DNA of 54,391 bases from an uncultured Actinomycetes bacterium (GCA_903850565.1 CAINLV010000015.1:1-54391); one strand, 5' to 3'; shown: positions 17,030 to 25,930, counted from the stretch's first letter. The notes: generated by a model from the sequence alone, not told the origin. A program made the numbers and translations.

Positions 17030-17365
17030 CTAATCTCTGGCTTCGTAGGAACGGTCGCTGAATACGAGAATGGTAGAACCCTTTTCATGAAGTGTGTATT
17101 TCACATAACTGGTTGCATCCATATAGAAACTTGCTCCAGCAGTATTTAATGCAACTTCTTTCTTTGTGCCATCCAACAAAGTTACTTCGAAGGAGGCATT
17201 TCCACTAATTAGAATCACATATTCATTAGATCCCGTGATGTGATTACCGCGTTCCTGTACATCTTGAGATGCAGTTACAGTGAATGCTCTAATTGGAGTC
17301 CAAGGCATCTTCGGAAAGTCCACTGCTATTAATTCTCCATGAACGTGAATTTCTTCGAACTCCAT
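17030..17365 (-). CDS. WxcM-like (FdtA/QdtA-type) sugar 3,4-ketoisomerase, cupin fold
   Basis: The 111-residue cupin resembles FdtA/QdtA enzymes, which convert dTDP-4-keto-6-deoxyglucose to the 3-keto isomer before transamination. Visible matches are the ERGNHIT block (family R-G-x-H-A-H), YVILISGNASFEVTLLDG, and a C-terminal STILVFSDRSYEARD. The family's second histidine (R-G-x-H-A-H) is threonine here, and the protein is shorter than the roughly 140-residue norm. It could therefore be a variant isomerase or a related cupin that has lost that activity. It lies three bases after the DegT aminotransferase gene, exactly where fdtA/fdtB pairs occur. Confidence 0.72.
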   Translation of the reverse strand: MEFEEIHVHGELIAVDFPKMPWTPIRAFTVTASQDVQERGNHITGSNEYVILISGNASFEVTLLDGTKKEVALNTAGASFYMDATSYVKYTLHEKGSTILVFSDRSYEARD

Positions 17366-17368
17366 CAG

Positions 17369-18478
17369 TTAACCAATCGCTAGTCTTAATTGTGCGATAA
17401 CGGTTTCGATCTCGGATTCGGAGATCGTCGGAAAACATGGAAGGGAAAGGATCCGCGCAGCCAGGAACCTTGCATGTGGGAGTTCCATCTTTTCCGCAGA
17501 ATGTACCCCAGTCATTTCACTATTTAAATATGGATAATGGATATCCACTCCAACTCCTGACCGCAAAAGTGCTTCGGAAATTTGGTCCCGCTCTTCAACA
17601 ACAATAACGGCATGATGAGCAACAAATCTAGAATCAAAGGTACCCAAGAATTTGTGATCCGGAAAGGCCGCAACGTATTTACTGAAGGCCCCCTTTCGCT
17701 TCTCATTATTGCTCTCTAAATAGCGAAATCGAGCGCTAAGAATTGCTGCCTGAATTGTGTCCATTCGGGAATTCATCGCCCTGGTTCGGGATAAGTGGTA
17801 CCTGGGCTGCCAGCCATACTGCTTAATCTCTCTTACCTTGGCTGCCAGAGCTGGCGAAGCAGTAACGACTGCGCCCGCATCCCCTAATGCCGCTAGATTC
17901 TTCGTTGGATAGAAACTGAAGGTTGCCGCATCGCCAAAACTCCCAGCTTTCTTTTGGCCATCTTCTGCCCCGATAGATTGGGCACAATCTTCGATAACTT
18001 TTATACCAAGGTCTCTTGCCCAAGCCACAATGACCTCAATATCGGCCATTTGGCCGTGTAAATGAGTAACAATCAAGGCGCTCACCCGAGCAAGCAAGTT
18101 CTTTGGAATACTGGCTAAAGATTCAATCGAAATAAGCCCCTGGGCATCCACATCCACCACCAAAGGGATATGCCCAGATTCTTGAACCGCAAGCGCCGAA
18201 AACCCGCCATCATTCGGCGGTGTAATTACCCAACTCTGCGCCGGAAGTTCCAGGGCTAGAAGCGCTAAAACCAAAGAATCCTGGCCGCAAGCAGTGCTCA
18301 CGGCATTGAGTTCTGGACCAAGATAAGCGGCTAGTTCATTTTCGAAATTAACTACCTCCGGACCACCAATATAAATACCGCTGGTTAGAACGCAGGAAAT
18401 CGCACCTTGAATGCTTTTCCATTCGGCCAGATCTATCCGACCAGGAAGGGCCGAAGCCACCGCTAATAGTTCGCTCAA
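17369..18478 (-). CDS. DegT/DnrJ/EryC1/StrS sugar aminotransferase
   Basis: This 369-residue PLP enzyme transfers an amino group from glutamate to a keto-sugar nucleotide. Family landmarks are GGPEVVNFENELAAYLG, VIEDCAQSIGAE (the Asp that binds PLP) and FSFYPTKNLAALGDAG, with the Schiff-base lysine at residue 193. With the neighbouring WxcM-like isomerase it suggests a 3-amino-3,6-dideoxyhexose. It overlaps the BKACE gene start-to-stop by four bases, so translation is coupled. Confidence 0.93.
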   Translation of the reverse strand: MSELLAVASALPGRIDLAEWKSIQGAISCVLTSGIYIGGPEVVNFENELAAYLGPELNAVSTACGQDSLVLALLALELPAQSWVITPPNDGGFSALAVQESGHIPLVVDVDAQGLISIESLASIPKNLLARVSALIVTHLHGQMADIEVIVAWARDLGIKVIEDCAQSIGAEDGQKKAGSFGDAATFSFYPTKNLAALGDAGAVVTASPALAAKVREIKQYGWQPRYHLSRTRAMNSRMDTIQAAILSARFRYLESNNEKRKGAFSKYVAAFPDHKFLGTFDSRFVAHHAVIVVEERDQISEALLRSGVGVDIHYPYLNSEMTGVHSAEKMELPHARFLAARILSLPCFPTISESEIETVIAQLRLAIG

Positions 18479-19314
18479 GAAAGCAGCGCTTTGAAATCGC
18501 TGGCCGGCATTACTTCTCTATTCAACGTGGCGCCCATTGTATGAACTCTGGAAACCAAATCTGCATTTCTGGCCAGTTTCTTTTTTGAGCGATCAAGATA
18601 AATACTGTCTTCAATTCCTGTTCTAGCACCACCACCGCTGGCCAGAGAGAATGCTTGTGCCTGTGCCTGAAAATCTCCGATTCCCGCCCCCGACCAAATT
18701 GCTCCGCTTGGGAGTCCAGAAATCATTGCTGCGATTTCAATGGGCGTTGTTTGTGCACCATAAATATTGCCAAAGAAAAGATTGGCCACAACTACTTTGG
18801 GAAGTAGCCCCTCCTTTTTAAGTACGGAAACCGCATTGACCATTCCTAAATCAAATAGCTCTAACTCTGGGGTTATTCCCCGCTCCATCATAATTTTGGC
18901 CAATTGGCGAACGGTGTCTGGTGTATTGACCGAGGCGCAGGAAATAAAATTGAGAGAAGAAGTAGTGAGTGAAGCCAAATCTGGTTTGAGGTCTCCCATT
19001 AAAGCCAAACAATCGGCCCGCTTTTCAAGGTCACTCCAGTTTCTTCCGCTGGTGCTGACATTTATCGGAAGCAATGGAGCGAATTCGCGGATTCCATAAA
19101 TAATTTCAGAATAGACATCTTTATCCCAAGTTGGCGCGCCAGATTTATCTCGGGCATGTAGATGCACTGAGGTAATTCCGATTTCATAACATTCTTTTAC
19201 ATCCGCGATTATCTCTTCCGGAGTTACCGGAACAAATGGTGTAATTGCTTTTGTCGGGATCATCCCTGTGGGAGCCAACACCAAAGGAAATTTGGAATCT
19301 AGTGCCATGGACAT
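18475..19314 (-). CDS. BKACE family (DUF849) beta-keto acid cleavage enzyme
   Basis: This 279-residue zinc TIM-barrel resembles 3-keto-5-aminohexanoate cleavage enzyme. These enzymes join a beta-keto acid with acetyl-CoA and release acetoacetate plus a new acyl-CoA. The metal ligands are visible in SVHLHARD (His51 and His53), with the N-terminal VLAPTGMIPTK block, VSTSGR and the ELELFDLGMV segment. BKACE genes normally sit in lysine or carnitine degradation clusters. Here the gene overlaps both an aminotransferase and an acyltransferase of amino-sugar synthesis, so I infer that it makes an unusual acyl-CoA for N-acylation. The specificity is not readable from sequence. A second ATG lies at 19308. 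Confidence 0.88.
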   Translation of the reverse strand: MSMALDSKFPLVLAPTGMIPTKAITPFVPVTPEEIIADVKECYEIGITSVHLHARDKSGAPTWDKDVYSEIIYGIREFAPLLPINVSTSGRNWSDLEKRADCLALMGDLKPDLASLTTSSLNFISCASVNTPDTVRQLAKIMMERGITPELELFDLGMVNAVSVLKKEGLLPKVVVANLFFGNIYGAQTTPIEIAAMISGLPSGAIWSGAGIGDFQAQAQAFSLASGGGARTGIEDSIYLDRSKKKLARNADLVSRVHTMGATLNREVMPASDFKALLS

Positions 19315-19934
19315 TGCTGAAATTCCGCCATTTCTTCATTCATTTTTAAGAACTTTGCGGGATTACCCACAACGACTTCACCGGCGGCGACGTCTTTAGT
19401 TACTACTGCTCCAGCTCCAATAATTACAAAGTCTGCGATATGAATCTTCGGCATAATTACTGCGCCAGCCCCGATAAATACCGCGCGCCCTATCGAAACA
19501 TGTCCACCGAAGATCGCTCCCGGCCCGATTGAAGCAAATTGGCCAATCATGCAATCGTGCCCGATGGAAGCCGTTCGATTGATATTAGCACCACAAGATA
19601 TTTCGGTATTGGAACCAATGGTTACTGAAGCATTTACATAAACTCCGTGAGAGATTTTCACTGTTGAGGCGATAACGGCCGTTGGATCAATCACGGTTGC
19701 TAAATTGAGAAAACCTAATTGGAATGCCGCTATTGCACAGCTATTTCTTTCCTTCGGCAATGCAGGTCCGAAAACAATGGATGTGTTGAGATCTGCTTCA
19801 GGTACCAAATTTGGTAAACGGCTATCGGCTTTGCCCAAATTATCGATGCAAAGAATTTCTTGATTAGCTCGCTTCAGTGATTCCACGATTTCCCAGGCAT
19901 ATGGGGTCGCCACTCCAAAAATGCCAGTAGTCAT
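19299..19934 (-). CDS. PglD/NeuD/FdtC-type left-handed beta-helix acyltransferase
   Basis: The 211-residue protein has an N-terminal Rossmann-like PglD domain (here starting TTGIFGVATPYAWEIVESLK) and then hexapeptide repeats from about residue 90 (IDPTAVIASTVKISHGVYV, INRTASIGHDCMIG, GRAVFIGAGAVIMP). It ends in the usual VAAGEVVVGNPAKFLK. Such enzymes N-acylate UDP- or dTDP-amino sugars, with the histidine of IGHDC as the general base. It is the first gene of the leftward amino-sugar operon and overlaps the BKACE start by 16 bases. The acyl donor may be acetyl-CoA or the BKACE product. Confidence 0.9.
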   Translation of the reverse strand: MTTGIFGVATPYAWEIVESLKRANQEILCIDNLGKADSRLPNLVPEADLNTSIVFGPALPKERNSCAIAAFQLGFLNLATVIDPTAVIASTVKISHGVYVNASVTIGSNTEISCGANINRTASIGHDCMIGQFASIGPGAIFGGHVSIGRAVFIGAGAVIMPKIHIADFVIIGAGAVVTKDVAAGEVVVGNPAKFLKMNEEMAEFQQCPWH

Positions 19935-19941
19935 AGGGTTA

Positions 19942-19968
19942 AATATAAATCAGAATCCTCTCAAACAA
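19942..19968 (-). promoter_or_regulatory. Promoter of the amino-sugar operon (leaderless start)
   Basis: On the minus strand, TTGTTT (19963-19968) and TATATT (19942-19947) are separated by 15 bases, and the -10 box ends seven bases before the ATG at 19934. No ribosome-binding sequence is visible, so the first gene is probably translated from a leaderless message. The short spacer lowers confidence in the -35 element. Confidence 0.42.
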
Positions 19969-20014
19969 GCATTTACGTATATATCCGGTCAGGATTGATG
20001 CTTAATGCGCAGCG

Positions 20015-21049
20015 TTAGAGTAAAGATTGCACTAAGGGAACCACTGCCGAACCGTATAACTCAATCGAATTCATCAGAGCGCTATGTGGCGTGGTTCCAG
20101 ATGCATACTTCAAGTCGAATCTTTGAGCGCCAACTGCCGTCACCGCTTTGGCAATCTTGCGAGCCACAGTTTCTGGGCTGCCAACATAGAGCGAACCATG
20201 AACAATTTCGCCTAAATATTGTTGTGGCGTGAGTGGACCCCATCCCCGTTCGCGGCCGATTCGGGAATGCATTGCCTGGTAATGAGGCCAATATTCGTGT
20301 TGCGCCTTTTCGTCGGTAGCCGCAACGTGTCCTGGCGAATGAATCGAAATAGGTAATTGTTCCTGGCCAAACTCCATCAGCGAGGTTCGGTATAAATCAG
20401 CAAATGGTGCGAATCGTGCGGGATCTCCTCCGATAATTGCCAGTGCCAATTGAGCGCCAACTCGAGCTGCCCGAACTACGGACTCCGGTGTACCGCCAAC
20501 GCCAACTCGAAGCGGAATCCGCCCTTTTTCCGTCTTGGGATAAACCTCTTGATTTACCAGAGGCGAACGCGTTTTCCCTTTCCAAGTAACCGCTTCTTCG
20601 GAAAGAAGTTCCACCAAGAGATCTAGCTTCTCTTCGAATAGCAATCCATAATTTCCTAAATCAAATCCAAAAAGCGGAAATGATTCAATGAATGAACCAC
20701 GGCCGGCGGTAATTTCAGCACGACCATTACTCAGCGCATCAACAGTGGCAAATCGTTGGTAGACCCGTACTGGATCATCACTGGAGAGCACTGTTACGCC
20801 CGTGCCTAAAATAATATTTTTCGTAACTGTTGCGATACCAGCCAGAACTGTGTCGGGAGCGCTCACGGCGAAATCTGCGCGGTGGTGTTCACCCACATTG
20901 AAGCCATATATTCCCAGTTCATCAGCTAATTTGGCTTGATCGACTATGTTCCGAATGACTTGTGCCGTAGAAATTGGCTGGCCAGCATCATCAACGGTCA
21001 CATCACCAAAGGTGTCCAAACCAAACTTCAAACCGCCGAATTCGCTCAT
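20015..21049 (-). CDS. LLM class flavin-dependent oxidoreductase
   Basis: This 344-residue luciferase-like monooxygenase uses F420 or FMN. It shows the family's GIYGFNVGEHHRADF block, ILGTGVTVLSSDDPVRVYQ, the phosphate-binding NGRAEITAGRGSF segment and a C-terminal GSPETVARKI block. The frame continues to an upstream TTG/ATG at 21082, but the family N-terminus corresponds to MSEFGGLKFGLDTFGD at 21049. The substrate is unknown. It lies 40 bases downstream of the MFS transporter on the same strand and may be co-transcribed with it. Confidence 0.88.
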   Translation of the reverse strand: MSEFGGLKFGLDTFGDVTVDDAGQPISTAQVIRNIVDQAKLADELGIYGFNVGEHHRADFAVSAPDTVLAGIATVTKNIILGTGVTVLSSDDPVRVYQRFATVDALSNGRAEITAGRGSFIESFPLFGFDLGNYGLLFEEKLDLLVELLSEEAVTWKGKTRSPLVNQEVYPKTEKGRIPLRVGVGGTPESVVRAARVGAQLALAIIGGDPARFAPFADLYRTSLMEFGQEQLPISIHSPGHVAATDEKAQHEYWPHYQAMHSRIGRERGWGPLTPQQYLGEIVHGSLYVGSPETVARKIAKAVTAVGAQRFDLKYASGTTPHSALMNSIELYGSAVVPLVQSLL

Positions 21050-21089
21050 ACTTAATCTTAAACGAGTTTGCCCGCAGGGCATGGCCCGA

Positions 21090-22469
21090 CTAGCGCAGCG
21101 AATCTCCCGCCGTTCGCGAAAGTGGAATCAGCCCAATAAAGGAAATAACCATAAGCACTACGGCGATGAGAAAGGCGACCTTGAACTCCTGGGCTGGCGC
21201 GAAGAATGAGCCACCTAATTTCAAGGAAACCACGGCTAGAGCTACGCCAAAGCTAGTAGTGAGCTGGCCAATCATGCTGTAAAGCGTATTTGCATGAGGC
21301 ATCATTTCGGATTCAATGTCGGCAAATGTCAGCGTTGCATACAAGGTCATACCTAAAGATCTGATGCTGCCACAGGCAACCAATAGCGCTCCGACCCAAA
21401 AAATCGGTGTCCGTGCACCTATAAGGACAATGCCGAAAATAGCGAGCGCTGACAAAATAGTGGTCGCTATTAATAGCGGACGGAATCTAAATCGACGCAT
21501 CAATGGCTTAGTTGCGACCTTGAATCCTAAGTTACCAATCATATAAAAGAACAAGATCGCACCTGAACGGCTGGCGCTCCAATGAAACTTATCTTGGAAA
21601 AGTAGCGGCAATAGGAAAGGTGTAAAACTGTGCGCAACTCGGTAAATAGTCCCGGTTCCATTTGAAGTTCGGAAGGTATGGATTTTTAATGCGGCAAGAT
21701 CTACAAGTGGTTTATTCGATCTTATGAGATGTCGAATAGTTGGCACCGCAGAAACGATTCCAAGTAGAAATAGTGAAGTAGCCAGAGGCACATTTACTTT
21801 AGCTAGGCCGACCTGTGCAGCAGCAAATACTAGTGAGGTCAGGGAGATCGTCAGTCCAATAAAACCGAACCAATCCAGTTTCGAAGATTGACCTGGCCCT
21901 ATCTGCGGAATGATTTTGTATCCGACAATTAAGGCAACTATTCCTATGGGCAAATTGATGATGAAAATCCAATGCCATGAGGTGTTCGAAACAATCAGTC
22001 CACCAATGACTGGTGCTATAACTGGGGCGGTTAAACCAGGCCAGACCAGATACGAAACAGCACGAACCATCTCCGACTTTGTCGTTGATTGAAAAACCAC
22101 TAACCGACCAACGGGGACCATCGCCGAGGCTCCAATCCCTTGCAAGATTCGCATAAGGGTTAATTCGGTCAGATTTGTGCTGGCGGCACAGAGCAGTGAG
22201 GCCACCACAAAAACCACAACGCTGGAGAAGAGAATCGGTCGAACTCCGTATTTTTCCACCAACCAAGCCGCCACTGGAATAAAACTGACCACACTGACGA
22301 TGTAGGCGGTTACGCAGATGCCTAGTTGGGAAGAGAGAATATGGAACGAACGAGCAATTGTTGGTGCAGCTGTAGGCAGGATCGCACCATCTAAATTTTC
22401 CATAAAGGCCAGCCCCGCGACCAAGAAAGCAACTGGTCCGATCGTTAGGCGTTCTGGTCGATGTGCCAA
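21090..22469 (-). CDS. MFS transporter, DHA2/EmrB-QacA family
   Basis: This 459-residue proton-driven exporter has about 13-14 hydrophobic helices. Motif-like elements are visible: LDGAILPTAAPTIARSF in helix 1, the VEKYGVRPILFSS loop after helix 2, RILQGIGASAMVPVGR in helix 4, and WHWIFIINLPIG, the highly conserved helix 6 segment of DHA2 proteins. The first codon is TTG with a close AGGAG upstream; no ATG occurs before the first helix. The substrate is a drug or small hydrophobic compound, unknown here. The adjacent flavin oxidoreductase could modify the exported compound, but this is speculative. Confidence 0.9.
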   Translation of the reverse strand: MAHRPERLTIGPVAFLVAGLAFMENLDGAILPTAAPTIARSFHILSSQLGICVTAYIVSVVSFIPVAAWLVEKYGVRPILFSSVVVFVVASLLCAASTNLTELTLMRILQGIGASAMVPVGRLVVFQSTTKSEMVRAVSYLVWPGLTAPVIAPVIGGLIVSNTSWHWIFIINLPIGIVALIVGYKIIPQIGPGQSSKLDWFGFIGLTISLTSLVFAAAQVGLAKVNVPLATSLFLLGIVSAVPTIRHLIRSNKPLVDLAALKIHTFRTSNGTGTIYRVAHSFTPFLLPLLFQDKFHWSASRSGAILFFYMIGNLGFKVATKPLMRRFRFRPLLIATTILSALAIFGIVLIGARTPIFWVGALLVACGSIRSLGMTLYATLTFADIESEMMPHANTLYSMIGQLTTSFGVALAVVSLKLGGSFFAPAQEFKVAFLIAVVLMVISFIGLIPLSRTAGDSLR

Positions 22470-22664
22470 GGGCTCCTACTTTGTAAATATTGGGTTCAAT
22501 TATCTCTAACCGCTTCGAGAAAGCAGATTAACTTAAAACTAATGATAAATGGCGATTCTGCCAGAGTTAGTGCTGGCTCTTTCATTTTCACTATTTAACC
22601 ATTCGGCCAAGTACTAAGTTTCCCAAGACAACGGCAAATTCAGCGTCTAAATGTTGAGGTAGAG

Positions 22665-23663
22665 ATGAAACGCATCCAGATAATCATTCCCATTGTCATG
22701 TCACTTGCCTTTTCGGCATTCCTTCCGGGGTTAGCCAAGGCAAGTACGCCATCAAAGACATTCGATGGAAATATCATTATTGCCGATGAGGGTAATGACC
22801 GGTTGGTTGTCATAGACAACACCGGAAAAGTTAAATGGACCTTTCCGAACAAAGGCGATTTACTGCCAGGGCAGACATTCAAGACTCCGGATGATGTTTT
22901 CTTCTCTCCCGATGGCCAGCAGCTAATAGTTACTGAATCCGAACACCAACTAATAAGTATCGTCGATATCGCAACACGCAAGATCACTTACCAATATGGA
23001 GTCGCCGATAAAGGTTCCCCTAAAGCTGGGAGCTTGCACAATCCCGATGATGCGATGATGTTGGCTGATGGGCGCATAGTGATTGCCGACATTGCTAACT
23101 GCCGAATCCTTTTCCTAGATCCGGCGACTTCCAAAACGACTCAATATGGCAAGACTGGGTCCTGTTACCACCAACCACCAAAAAGATACGGCAGCCCGAA
23201 TGGCGCTTTCCCCATGGCTAATGGCAATTTATTGGTAACCGAAATTAATGGGGATTGGATCGACGAGGTAACTTTAGGCGGAAAAGTTCTTAATTCCATT
23301 CACGCCCCAGGCGTTTATTACCCATCTGATTCCAACGAAATAACTCCAGGCAAATATCTCACCGTGGACTTCGTTAAGAATGGTCAGATTGTCATCTTCG
23401 ATTCAAAAGGCAAATTACTTTGGAAATTCAAACCAAAAGGTGCTTTGGCACTGGACCACCCTTCACTTGCTCTTCCACTGCCAAATGGAAAAGTTATCGC
23501 CACTGATGATGCCAATCACCGAATCATTATTGTTGACCCCACTACCAATGCCATCGTCTGGCAGTACGGTCATATGAAACGCGCTGGAAAGATTGCAGGC
23601 TACTTAAATAATCCTGATGGCTTAGATCCAGTTCCAGACAATTCACCACTTTCGACTCTCTAA
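22665..23663 (+). CDS. Exported beta-propeller (NHL/PQQ-like repeat) protein
   Basis: The 332-residue product has a Sec signal peptide (MKRIQIIIPIVMSLAFSAF, cleavage near AKA) and then about six repeats of a four-strand propeller blade. These are seen in the recurring pattern of I/V-A-D-x-x-N-x-R-I/L followed by V-D and K-x-W-x-Y/F, for instance IIIADEGNDRLVVID, IVIADIANCRILFLD and VIATDDANHRIIIVDP. Such propellers bind ligands or form the scaffold of secreted lyases and arylsulfotransferases; no catalytic residues can be assigned. A GAGGTAG ribosome site precedes the ATG. The tryptophanase gene follows 13 bases later and is probably in the same transcript. Confidence 0.83.
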   Translation: MKRIQIIIPIVMSLAFSAFLPGLAKASTPSKTFDGNIIIADEGNDRLVVIDNTGKVKWTFPNKGDLLPGQTFKTPDDVFFSPDGQQLIVTESEHQLISIVDIATRKITYQYGVADKGSPKAGSLHNPDDAMMLADGRIVIADIANCRILFLDPATSKTTQYGKTGSCYHQPPKRYGSPNGAFPMANGNLLVTEINGDWIDEVTLGGKVLNSIHAPGVYYPSDSNEITPGKYLTVDFVKNGQIVIFDSKGKLLWKFKPKGALALDHPSLALPLPNGKVIATDDANHRIIIVDPTTNAIVWQYGHMKRAGKIAGYLNNPDGLDPVPDNSPLSTL

Positions 23664-23676
23664 AGGACTTTATCCA

Positions 23677-25050
23677 ATGGAATTTAAAACAATAATTGAG
23701 CCATTTCGGATTCACTCGGTCGCACCGATTCAGATGACCACAGAGGCTGATCGAAAGCGATATATCGAAGCCGTTGGCTACAACCTCTTCTCGCTTCAAT
23801 CTGACAATGTATTGATCGATCTGCTCACGGATTCAGGAACCGGTGCAATGAGCCGAAATCAATGGGCGGCAATCCAACATGGTGATGAGTCTTATGCCGG
23901 GTCACCTTCTTGGGAGTTATTTCGAAATGCAGTTCAAAATCTTTTTCCGTTTAAGCACGTTATTCCTACTCATCAGGGCCGAGCCGCTGAAAAAATACTC
24001 TTCACCGCCGTTGGTGGGAAGGGGAAATTTATCCCTAATAACACCCACTTTGATACGACTCGGGCCAACGTTGAATATAGTGGCGCAGAGGCCTTTGACT
24101 TGGTCATAGCCGAAGGTAGAGATGCGGCTAATTTGCACCCCTTCAAAGGAAATATGGATGTTGTTGCTCTAGAGAAGTTTATTTTGGAAAAGGGCGTTGA
24201 AAATATTCCAGTTGTAATGATGACAATTACTAATAATTCTGGTGGCGGTCAACCGGTGTCTTTAGAAAACTTGCGAGCAGTGAGTGCCATCTGCAAGAAA
24301 TATCAGTTGCCACTTTTTCTAGATGCCTGCCGATTCGCAGAGAATGCTTGGTTTATCAGGGAACGCGAACCTGGACAACAAGATCGCGATGTAGCCGACA
24401 TTGTTCGCGAAATCGCATCACTTGCCGATGGAATGACCATGAGTGCCAAGAAAGATCCGTTGGGAAATATAGGTGGCTGGTTAGCACTTAATGACGATGA
24501 TCTTGCCAGCGTCTGCCGCAATTTGCTGATACTTACTGAAGGATTTCCCACGTACGGCGGTTTAGCTGGACGAGATTTGGAAGCTCTGGCAGTTGGGCTG
24601 ACCGAAATCGTTTCGCATGATTATCTTAAGTATCGAATTCAATCCACGGCCTACTTAGGCAACGCGCTCTTGGCTGGAGGAATTCCAGTTGTTCAACCAA
24701 TCGGAGGGCACGCTGTCTATATTGACGCCAAGGCACTTTTACCCCACATTCCGGCCTTGGAATATCCCGGCCAAGCGTTGGCAATTGAACTTTACAAAGT
24801 TGGTGGAATTCGTGGCTGCGAGATCGGCACCGTGATGTTCGGCCGAAAACCAGATGGTTCAGAAGTTCCATCGGCGATGGAGCTGGTTCGCCTAGCGATT
24901 CCTCGTCGTACCTACACGCAAAGTCATATCGACTACGTTATTGAAGTTTGTTTAGCGGTCAAGGAGAAGGCCTCGAAGTTGCGTGGCTACAGAATTGTGC
25001 AAGAACCTGCCGCACTTCGTCACTTTACCGCTACCTTCGAACCGATCTAA
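23677..25050 (+). CDS. tnaA: Tryptophanase (tryptophan indole-lyase)
   Basis: This 457-residue PLP beta-eliminating lyase cleaves tryptophan to indole, pyruvate and ammonium. The Schiff-base lysine is in MSAKKDPLGNIGG (Lys259). Two places separate it from tyrosine phenol-lyase. The residue after C-E in GIRGCEIGT is isoleucine (383) where tyrosine phenol-lyase has arginine, and the C-terminal ALRHFTA carries His449, the equivalent of the tryptophanase histidine that is phenylalanine in tyrosine phenol-lyase. Blocks such as LLPHIPA and GQALAIELYKVGGIRG also match TnaA. An AAAGGA site lies nine bases upstream. There is no tnaC-like leader peptide; the gene follows an exported propeller gene instead. 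Substrate specificity remains to be measured. Confidence 0.88.
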   Translation: MEFKTIIEPFRIHSVAPIQMTTEADRKRYIEAVGYNLFSLQSDNVLIDLLTDSGTGAMSRNQWAAIQHGDESYAGSPSWELFRNAVQNLFPFKHVIPTHQGRAAEKILFTAVGGKGKFIPNNTHFDTTRANVEYSGAEAFDLVIAEGRDAANLHPFKGNMDVVALEKFILEKGVENIPVVMMTITNNSGGGQPVSLENLRAVSAICKKYQLPLFLDACRFAENAWFIREREPGQQDRDVADIVREIASLADGMTMSAKKDPLGNIGGWLALNDDDLASVCRNLLILTEGFPTYGGLAGRDLEALAVGLTEIVSHDYLKYRIQSTAYLGNALLAGGIPVVQPIGGHAVYIDAKALLPHIPALEYPGQALAIELYKVGGIRGCEIGTVMFGRKPDGSEVPSAMELVRLAIPRRTYTQSHIDYVIEVCLAVKEKASKLRGYRIVQEPAALRHFTATFEPI

Positions 25051-25058
25051 TCCGTCAC

Positions 25059-25868
25059 CTATTTGGGTGAAGTCGCAGTGGAATTTTGGAGTAATTGAAA
25101 GAGGTAGGTTGATTGATATTCCTCTTCCTTTAGTTTTTCGTGTCCGCCGCGCAAGCCAAATAACCGACCTTTCCAAAGCAAATAGCCGATAGCAATAATG
25201 TTGACTATAAGCGCGGAAATTTTAGTTATGGTCGCATGATGAAATATTTCGTATATTTCCAATGGGACGAATAGCGAAGTAGCAACGACCGTCAGATATT
25301 CTGCCCAGCGTTTGCTAAACCACAAACCCAATCCTTCCAACAGCTCAATAAGACCATATACCGTCAAGAAGAAGGCCAGCCATCGATACGAAGATGGGGA
25401 GCGATGAAGAATAAGTTGGAGTTTGACAATTACTTGATGAAGAATGGAATTGACTCCCAGCTGAGAAGCGAGCGCTTTGGAATTATCGGCCAACCTGCCC
25501 AAATAGGAAATGACTGGGTTTGAAGAAGTGCTCAATTTCAAGGTTAACCCGGCCACGGCAAAGAGAATTATCCCGCGAGCAATTCGTTCGATGGCTAATA
25601 TCCGAATCAATGAATGTCTGCGACCGTGAGACCCGGTAGGAATGAGTGGAAAAGTTGATAAGGGTTGTGGAGGTGGCAGTTGGGTATTTACGAAATCTTG
25701 ACACCGCAAACACTGGATAAGGGCGGGGTACGGGGATAGCGCTTTTGCTAACTGAACATCGTCTGAAGGCAGATGTAGGGCGTGACCAATTTTCGAACAC
25801 CTGCGAAGTTCAGGGTTGCGAGCGCGAAAGAGATTGATCACTTGAGAATTCAACCACCCAATCCCCAC
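25059..25868 (-). CDS. DUF2127 membrane protein with N-terminal Cys/His segment
   Basis: The C-terminal two thirds carry a DUF2127-type membrane domain with about four helices (LIRILAIERIARGIILFAVA, YRWLAFFLTVYGLIELLEG, WAEYLTVVATSLFVPLEIYE, ISALIVNIIAIGYLLW). The N-terminus has CSKIGHALH and CLRCQDFVN, a Cys/His arrangement that recurs in actinobacterial members and may bind a metal. Function is unknown. The frame opens at a GTG (25868) without a ribosome site, and a second GTG at 25841 is a plausible alternative. It converges with tnaA, nine bases apart. Confidence 0.8.
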   Translation of the reverse strand: MGIGWLNSQVINLFRARNPELRRCSKIGHALHLPSDDVQLAKALSPYPALIQCLRCQDFVNTQLPPPQPLSTFPLIPTGSHGRRHSLIRILAIERIARGIILFAVAGLTLKLSTSSNPVISYLGRLADNSKALASQLGVNSILHQVIVKLQLILHRSPSSYRWLAFFLTVYGLIELLEGLGLWFSKRWAEYLTVVATSLFVPLEIYEIFHHATITKISALIVNIIAIGYLLWKGRLFGLRGGHEKLKEEEYQSTYLFQLLQNSTATSPK

Positions 25869-25930
25869 TAATCAAAGAATGAACCCAGCAATAAACATAG
25901 ACTTTGACTCATATCGAAAGGTGGAATTGC

